A DNA stretch of 26,124 nt from PBB1 sp043738425 (GTDB lineage: Bacteria > Pseudomonadota > Gammaproteobacteria > Burkholderiales > Burkholderiaceae_C), in assembly GCA_043738425.1 (NCBI GenBank), contig JAYUGJ010000006.1, positions 1 through 26,124 on the forward strand, written 5' to 3'. A model generated the notes under the pieces. That model was not told the DNA's origin, did no database searches, and was given only the letters and a program-made list of their open reading frames with translations. The translations under genes were made by a program, and so were the position numbers. Positions 20,786 through 26,124 of the stretch are shown piece by piece (within the stretch, counting starts at the first letter, position 1; each line of letters begins with the position of its first letter).

Positions 20786-21349
20786 ATGACGCCAGTGCCG
20801 ACCCGCGTGCTGCTGCTGCCGGGTTGGCAAAACTCCGGCCCAGCGCATTGGCAAAGCCGCTGGGAAATGCGGCATGGCTACTGTCGGGTGCATCAAGACG
20901 ACTGGCTGTGGCCGCGCCGCGGCGACTGGATGGCGCGCCTGGACGACGTGCTGCTGCAAGGCAATGCGTGCGATGCCCCGACCGTGCTGGTAGCGCACAG
21001 CCTGGGCTGCCACCTGGTTGCAGCGTGGGCGGCGCACACCCGGCACGCGTCACGGGTGAAGGCCGCACTGCTGGTCGCGCCACCCGATACCGAACGCGAG
21101 GACATGCCGCCGCAGTTGTTCAACTGGCGGCCCATCGTGCGCCAGCCGCTGCCATTCGCGAGCACCGTCGTCGCGAGCACCGACGACCCGTTTTGCGAGC
21201 CGGCCCGCGCCGCCGCGCTGGCCGCCGACTGGGGCAGCACCTGGTGCCTGCTCGGCGCGCACGGGCACCTGAACGACCAGTCACAGTTGGGCGATTGGGC
21301 CGTCGGCCATGCCATGCTGCGCACGCTGATGGCAGCCGCATCGACCTGA
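20786..21349 (+). CDS. RBBP9/YdeN-family serine hydrolase
   Basis: The 187-residue protein is a small alpha/beta hydrolase. It starts VLLLPGWQNSGPAHWQSRWE, a mark of the RBBP9/YdeN family, followed by the nucleophile motif VAHSLGCHL, a late aspartate in STDDPFCEP and a histidine in GAHGHLN, which form the probable triad. ATG 20786 gives the normal family length; an in-frame GTG at 20720 would add a low-complexity Ala-Ser stretch. I recall this hydrolase beside parB in Comamonadaceae-like genomes, where its substrate is not known. It is probably cotranscribed with parB, 52 bp downstream. Confidence 0.85.
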   Translation: MTPVPTRVLLLPGWQNSGPAHWQSRWEMRHGYCRVHQDDWLWPRRGDWMARLDDVLLQGNACDAPTVLVAHSLGCHLVAAWAAHTRHASRVKAALLVAPPDTEREDMPPQLFNWRPIVRQPLPFASTVVASTDDPFCEPARAAALAADWGSTWCLLGAHGHLNDQSQLGDWAVGHAMLRTLMAAAST

Positions 21350-21401
21350 CGCGGTCGTACACGGCCGCAGCCCACCGCAACCGACACCCGAGAATCAAAC
21401 C

Positions 21402-22334
21402 ATGGTCACCAAAAAACCCAAAGGCCTCGGCCTCGGCCTCGAAGCGCTGCTCGGCCCGCGCGTCAAAGACCGCACCGAGCTGTCGCCCACCGACGCCCGT
21501 CAGGGGCCGCACAGCTTGAAGCTCAGCCAACTGCGGCCTGGCAAATACCAGCCGCGCACGCGCATGGACGAGGGCTCGCTGTACGAACTCGCCGAGAGCA
21601 TCAAAGCCCAGGGCATCATGCAGCCGATCCTGGTGCGCCGGGTGCACGACACCGCCGCAGCCGCAGCCAGCGGCGCGCTGCCCTACGAAATCATCGCTGG
21701 CGAGCGGCGCTTTCGCGCAGCCAAACTGGCCGGCCTCGACGAGGTGCCGGTGCTGGTGAAAGACGTGCCCGACGACGCAGCAGCAGCGATGTCGCTGATC
21801 GAAAACATCCAGCGCGAAGACCTCAACCCGCTCGAAGAAGCACAAGGGCTGAAGCGGCTCACCGATGAATTCGGCTTGACGCACGAGCAAGCGGCGCAGG
21901 CCGTAGGCCGTTCGCGCAGCGCTGCCAGCAACTTGCTGCGGCTGCTGAATTTGGTTGAACCGGTGCAACAAATGTTGATGGCCGGCGACCTCGATATGGG
22001 TCACGCGCGCGCGCTGTTGCCGCTCGACGGTGCGCAGCAAATACTGGCGGCGGGCGAGATCGTCGCCAAAAAACTCAGCGTGCGCGACGCCGAAAAATGG
22101 GTCGCCCGCGCAGGCGACAGCGCCCGCCAAAAACCGGCCACGCGCGCCGCGGGTGCCAAGTCGCGCGAGTTGTTGCGTATCGAACAAGAACTGTCGGATG
22201 CGCTCACCGCGCCGGTTGAAGTGCGCGTGAAAAAACGCACCGCACGCGGCGAACAAGGCGAGGTGGCGATTGCATTCGCGAGCCTCGACGAGCTCAACGG
22301 ATTGCTCGACAAGCTCGGCCTGTCCGCGCGCTGA
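21402..22334 (+). CDS. parB: Chromosome partitioning protein ParB (Spo0J)
   Basis: ParB loads at parS and spreads as a CTP-dependent clamp. The 310-residue protein has the N-terminal ParA-contact segment KKPKGLGLGLEALLG, the CTP-binding motif GERRFRAA (residues 100-107), ENIQREDLNPLEEA (134-147), an HTH region near 155-190 (LTHEQAAQAVGRSRSAASNLLRLLNL) and a C-terminal dimer domain ending LDELNGLLDKLGL. All family motifs are intact. Three parS-like sites upstream in mnmG and rsmG are its likely targets. Confidence 0.97.
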   Translation: MVTKKPKGLGLGLEALLGPRVKDRTELSPTDARQGPHSLKLSQLRPGKYQPRTRMDEGSLYELAESIKAQGIMQPILVRRVHDTAAAAASGALPYEIIAGERRFRAAKLAGLDEVPVLVKDVPDDAAAAMSLIENIQREDLNPLEEAQGLKRLTDEFGLTHEQAAQAVGRSRSAASNLLRLLNLVEPVQQMLMAGDLDMGHARALLPLDGAQQILAAGEIVAKKLSVRDAEKWVARAGDSARQKPATRAAGAKSRELLRIEQELSDALTAPVEVRVKKRTARGEQGEVAIAFASLDELNGLLDKLGLSAR

Positions 22335-22915
22335 GACACGCGCCCGCCAGCGAATTCAGCGTCGCGCCCGGCGGACCTGCGCCGGTAAACATCGATCGAC
22401 AAGACCTGCCGTCGGCATGGGCGTGGGCCCGCACGTTATGGTGCAAAGTGATGGTGGATTCACGGAACGCAATCGCTCGCCCACGGGTCTTCCTATCAGC
22501 GCAATGCAGGTGCCACCACACAAAAAAAGGCACACAAATTGCTGATGCCAACCGTGGCCGTTTGGGTTAACTTCAGCAGAACTGATCGGTAGTTCACCAG
22601 CATCTTGCCGCATCAAATTTCTGCCGCTAGAACACGCTGACAAGGGTGCCGATGGGACCGCCAGAAGCCGACGACAACGCAACGAGCGGAGCGTGCGAGG
22701 CGAACGAAAACGCAGCGAGACCGGAAAGAGCGCGGCAAGAAGATCGCAAGTGCGCCGCAAGAGCGCCGCAAGAGCGCAGTAGGACAGCGGTGTGTAGGAA
22801 AGCTCTGATGGCGCCTTGCAGTTGGGACGCCATCAGAACTTCCCCAGACGGCGGCCAGGGCCCATGGCTTTGACGGTCGCCTCCTTGATTCAACGGAATT
22901 CACAGGAGACACGGC
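22335..22915. other. 581-bp region without a convincing gene, upstream of prkA
   Basis: Open frames here have no recognisable protein features. The right half (about 22660-22790) is a purine-rich, low-complexity stretch with short repeats such as GCCGCAAGAGC. A hairpin lies at 22804-22837, and AGGAGA just before 22916 is the prkA ribosome binding site. The left half shows nothing I can name. Confidence 0.6.
22804..22837. promoter_or_regulatory. Perfect 10-bp stem-loop upstream of prkA
   Basis: TCTGATGGCG (22804-22813) pairs perfectly with CGCCATCAGA (22828-22837) around a 14-nt loop, and three further pairs follow after one mismatch. It lies 79 bp before the prkA start. It could be a leader structure or an end of upstream transcription; the role is unknown. 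Confidence 0.4.
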
Positions 22916-24838
22916 ATGGACGTGATCAGTAATTTCGCCGCGCGGTTCGAGCGCACGCGCGAAGAAGAACTGTCGATCGAGGATTACCTCGCCGAGTGCA
23001 AACGCAACCGCGTCGCTTACGCGAGCGCTGCCGAACGGATGCTGCAAGCCATCGGCGAGCCGCACACGGTAGACACCCGCAACGACCAGCGGCTGTCACG
23101 CTTGTTCGCCAACAAGGTCATCAAGGTATACCCCGCGTTTGCCGAGTTCTACGGCATGGAAGACGCGATCGAGCAGGTGGTGAGCTACTTCCGGCACGCC
23201 GCGCAAGGACTCGAAGAAAAAAAGCAGATTCTGTATTTGCTGGGGCCGGTGGGTGGCGGCAAAAGCAGCATCGCCGAACGCCTCAAGCAGCTGATGCAAG
23301 ACGTGCCGTTCTATGCGATCAAAGGCTCACCGGTGAACGAGTCGCCGCTGGGCTTGTTCGATGCGGCCGAAGACGGTCCGATCCTGGAAGCCGAGTACGG
23401 CATCCCGCGCCGCTACCTGCAACGCGTGTTGTCGCCGTGGGCAGTAAAGCGGCTCGACGAGTACGGTGGCGACATCCGCCAGTTCAAAGTCATCAGGCGC
23501 TATCCGTCGGTGCTGAAACAAATCGGCATTGCGAAAACCGAGCCCGGCGATGAGAACAACCAAGACATCTCCAGCCTGGTCGGCAAGGTCGATATCCGCA
23601 AGCTCGAAACCTTTGCGCAAGACGATCCCGATGCGTACAGTTTTTCCGGCGGGCTGTGTTTGGCCAACCAGGGTCTGCTCGAATTCGTCGAGATGTTCAA
23701 AGCCCCGATCAAGGTGCTGCACCCGTTGCTCACCGCGACCCAGGAAAGCAACTTCAAAGGCACCGAAGGTTTCGGTGCCATTCCGTTCGACGGCATCGTG
23801 CTGGCGCACAGCAACGAAAGTGAATGGAAGACTTTCCGCAACAACAAGAACAACGAAGCGTTTCTCGACCGCATCTACATCGTCAAAGTGCCGTACTGCC
23901 TGCGTGTCAGCGAAGAGGTGAAGATTTACGAGAAGCTGCTGCGCACCTCCTCACTGGCGGCGGCCACCTGCGCGCCCGGCACCTTGAAAATGATGAGTCA
24001 GTTTGCGGTGCTGACGCGGCTGAAAGAGCCGGAGAACTCGAACCTGTATTCGAAGATGCAGGTCTACGACGGCGACAACCTGAAAGACACCGACCCACGC
24101 GCCAAAAGCTTCCAGGAATACCGCGACTACGCCGGCGTTGACGAAGGCATGAGCGGCATCAGCACCCGCTTTGCATTCAAGATCTTGAGCAAGGTGTTCA
24201 ACTTCGACAGCACCGAAGTAGCCGCCAATCCGGTGCATTTGATGTACGTGCTCGAGCAACAAATCGAGCGCGAACAGTTCCCCGCCGAGACCGAGCAAAA
24301 GTACCTCGCGTACATCAAAGAGCATTTGTCGGTGCGGTACGCCGAATTCATCGGCAAGGAAATTCAGACCGCGTATCTGGAAAGCTACAGCGAGTACGGC
24401 CAGAACATTTTTGACCGCTACGTGACCTATGCCGACTACTGGATACAAGACCACGAATACCGCGACACCGACACCGGCGAGGTATTCGACCGCGGCTCAC
24501 TGAACGGCGAACTGGAAAAAATCGAAAAGCCCGCCGGCATCAGCAACCCGAAAGACTTCCGCAACGAGATCGTCAACTTCGTGCTGCGCGCACGCGCCAA
24601 CAACGCGGGCAACAACCCACTGTGGACCAGCTACGAGAAGCTGCGCACCGTGATCGAGAAAAAGATGTTTTCGAACACCGAAGAGCTGCTGCCGGTGATT
24701 AGCTTCAACGCCAAAGCCAGCGCCGACGAGGCCAAAAAACACGAAGACTTCGTGACCCGCATGGTCGCCAAAGGCTACACGCCGAAGCAGGTGCGGCTGC
24801 TGTGCGAGTGGTATTTGCGGGTGCGTAAAAGCAGCTGA
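22916..24838 (+). CDS. prkA: Serine protein kinase PrkA (YeaG)
   Basis: PrkA/YeaG is a stress- and starvation-linked protein with an AAA+-like N-terminal domain and a kinase-like C-terminal domain. The 640-residue product has the family start FAARFERTREEELSIEDYLAECK, Walker A GPVGGGKSS (from residue 110), and the conserved blocks YAIKGSPVNESPLGLF, YGIPRRYL, SFSGGLCLANQGLLEFVEMFKAPIKVLHPLLTATQE, PFDGIVLAHSNESEW, FLDRIYIVKVPYCLR and GISTRFAFKIL. Length equals the family norm. AGGAGA lies before the ATG. The gene is followed by yeaH, its usual partner. Confidence 0.97.
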   Translation: MDVISNFAARFERTREEELSIEDYLAECKRNRVAYASAAERMLQAIGEPHTVDTRNDQRLSRLFANKVIKVYPAFAEFYGMEDAIEQVVSYFRHAAQGLEEKKQILYLLGPVGGGKSSIAERLKQLMQDVPFYAIKGSPVNESPLGLFDAAEDGPILEAEYGIPRRYLQRVLSPWAVKRLDEYGGDIRQFKVIRRYPSVLKQIGIAKTEPGDENNQDISSLVGKVDIRKLETFAQDDPDAYSFSGGLCLANQGLLEFVEMFKAPIKVLHPLLTATQESNFKGTEGFGAIPFDGIVLAHSNESEWKTFRNNKNNEAFLDRIYIVKVPYCLRVSEEVKIYEKLLRTSSLAAATCAPGTLKMMSQFAVLTRLKEPENSNLYSKMQVYDGDNLKDTDPRAKSFQEYRDYAGVDEGMSGISTRFAFKILSKVFNFDSTEVAANPVHLMYVLEQQIEREQFPAETEQKYLAYIKEHLSVRYAEFIGKEIQTAYLESYSEYGQNIFDRYVTYADYWIQDHEYRDTDTGEVFDRGSLNGELEKIEKPAGISNPKDFRNEIVNFVLRARANNAGNNPLWTSYEKLRTVIEKKMFSNTEELLPVISFNAKASADEAKKHEDFVTRMVAKGYTPKQVRLLCEWYLRVRKSS

Positions 24839-24873
24839 TCAACAAGTCGGCACAACGCGCGGAGGGAGCCACC

Positions 24874-26124
24874 TTGCAGCAAATCATCGACAGGCGTTTG
24901 GCGGGTAAGAACAAATCGATCGGCAACCGTGAGCGGTTTTTGCACCGCCACAAAGCGCAAATTCGCGAGGCGGTAAAACGCGCGGTGGATGGGCGCGGCA
25001 TTCGCGACTTGGCGCAAGGCGAAGACATCACGATCCCGCGGCGCGATATTGCCGAGCCGGTGTTCGGCCACGGGCCCGGTGGCACGCGCGAAACCGTACA
25101 CCCCGGCAACCAGGAGCATTTACGCGGCGACCGCATTGCGCGCCCGAAAGGCGGCGGCGGTGGCAGCGGCAGCGGTGGCGGCCAGGCCAGCGATTCGGGC
25201 GAAGGCGACGACGACTTCGTGTTCCACCTCAGCAAAGAAGAGTTCATGCAGGTCTTCTTCGATGATCTGGCGCTGCCCAACCTGACGCGCACCACGCTGG
25301 CCGACACCCCCGAGTTCAAAACCCACCGCGCCGGCTACAGCAGCGACGGCAACCCGAGCAACCTGCACGTCGTACGTTCGATGCGCGGCGCGATCGGTCG
25401 GCGCATCGCCATCGGCAGCGAATCACGGCGCGAATTGCGGCGGCTGGAAGCGCACCTGGATCACCTGCTCGCCCACCCCGCGCCGAACCCGCGCGCGCAC
25501 GAAATCGCGCCGCTGCAATTGCAGGTGCTCGAGTTGCGGGCGCGGCTGGCGCGCATTCCTTACCTCGACCCGATCGACCTGCGCTACCGCAGCCGCGTGC
25601 GCGTACCGCAGCCCACCTCGAAAGCGGTAATGTTTTGTTTGATGGACGTCTCCGGCTCGATGGACGAGGCGCGCAAGGATCTGGCCAAACGTTTTTTCAT
25701 CTTGCTGTATTTGTTCCTCACCCGGCACTACGAAAAAATCGACATCGTCTTCATCCGCCACCACACACAAGCGCAAGAAGTCGATGAACAAAACTTTTTT
25801 CACTCGACCGAGACCGGCGGCACCGTGGTGTCGAGCGCGCTGGTGTTGATGAACGAGATTGCACGTGCGCGCTACCCGACCAGCGAATGGAACATTTACG
25901 GCGCGCAGGCCAGCGACGGCGACAACTGGCACCACGACAGCGGCCGCTGCCGCGCGCTGCTGGCCGAAAAAATCCTGCCGCTGTGCCGTTACTTCGCCTA
26001 CGTTCAGGTGGCCGAAGAAGAGCAGAACCTGTGGGACGAATACGCCGCGCTGGCCGCCGAGGTGAAGACTTTTGCCGTGCGCAAGGCCACCGAAGCGTCG
26101 CAGATCTACCCGGTGTTTCGCGAC
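24874..26124 (+). CDS. yeaH: YeaH/YhbH family protein (DUF444), cut by the window end
   Basis: The frame is open for 417 codons from TTG 24874 to the last base, so only a short C-terminus is missing. The start is supported by GGAGGGAG at 24861-24868 and by the typical family N-terminus QQIIDRRLAGKNKSIGNRERFLHRHK. Further marks are a Gly-rich linker (about residues 91-104), DFVFHLSKEEFMQVFFDDLALPNL, PYLDPIDLRYRSR, and the von Willebrand A-like metal site DVSGSMDEARKDL (Asp258, Ser260, Ser262), then TGGTVVSSALVLMNEI and ASDGDNW. YeaH is coexpressed with PrkA/YeaG in the stress response; its biochemical role is unclear. The gene follows prkA by 35 bp in an apparent operon. Confidence 0.93.
   Translation, partial: MQQIIDRRLAGKNKSIGNRERFLHRHKAQIREAVKRAVDGRGIRDLAQGEDITIPRRDIAEPVFGHGPGGTRETVHPGNQEHLRGDRIARPKGGGGGSGSGGGQASDSGEGDDDFVFHLSKEEFMQVFFDDLALPNLTRTTLADTPEFKTHRAGYSSDGNPSNLHVVRSMRGAIGRRIAIGSESRRELRRLEAHLDHLLAHPAPNPRAHEIAPLQLQVLELRARLARIPYLDPIDLRYRSRVRVPQPTSKAVMFCLMDVSGSMDEARKDLAKRFFILLYLFLTRHYEKIDIVFIRHHTQAQEVDEQNFFHSTETGGTVVSSALVLMNEIARARYPTSEWNIYGAQASDGDNWHHDSGRCRALLAEKILPLCRYFAYVQVAEEEQNLWDEYAALAAEVKTFAVRKATEASQIYPVFRD

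Noticed and set aside
22356..22760. Minus-strand frame upstream of prkA
   Set aside because: It is driven by the low-complexity repeat stretch, with no domain and no ribosome binding site that I could support.

Overview
The window is G+C-rich, densely coded chromosomal DNA, most likely from a betaproteobacterium of the order Burkholderiales. The signs are the mnmG-rsmG-parA-(hydrolase)-parB block with parS sites, a GlcF of the beta type, a type-2 ArgC, and PrkA/YeaH. The genus cannot be fixed from sequence reading alone. mnmG, rsmG, parAB and three parS-like sites suggest the replication-origin half of a chromosome, but no dnaA gene or oriC was seen.

Layout. (1) 1-337 is an internal piece of a glycosyltransferase with lower G+C. 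It runs abruptly into glcF (to 1591), which has lost its normal start, so this edge is a chimera or rearrangement. (2) 1626-5323 holds two full-length paralogous lipoprotein genes. A decayed copy of the glcF 3' end lies between them, which shows that the duplicated unit was [glcF 3' end + lipoprotein gene]. The second gene has a C14 tract between candidate -35 and -10 boxes. (3) 5324-5793 is intergenic repeat DNA. (4) 5794-10394 is a tight five-gene operon: a cysteine-free glutaredoxin-like protein, an S33-type exported peptidase, an ABC ATPase and permease, and an ElaA-type acetyltransferase. (5) 10438-10884 is a minus-strand gene of unknown function. (6) 10986-15654 is the most interesting part. 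It holds a divergent LuxR-type regulator, then a 38-codon gene for a double-glycine leader peptide whose predicted product is only SRFKW, an HlyD-type adaptor, a 64-codon coupled ORF and a peptidase-C39 ABC exporter. This reads as a candidate secreted-pentapeptide signalling system with its own regulator and a 15-bp palindromic operator. (7) 15712-16035 is a minus-strand YkgJ-like cysteine cluster gene. (8) 16085-22334 is mnmG, rsmG, parA, then argC on the minus strand, an RBBP9-like hydrolase and parB. (9) 22335-22915 is non-coding. (10) 22916-26124 is prkA and a yeaH (DUF444) gene cut by the window end.

A theme across the window is short in-frame hexanucleotide tandem repeats, often about six units. 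They encode alternating dipeptides (AP, VP, TN, AN, DT, GT) in signal-proximal linkers and C-terminal tails, and one intergenic array carries the same motif in reverse complement. They look like a genome-specific expansion process.

All calls come from reading the sequence and from remembered family features; no search was run.
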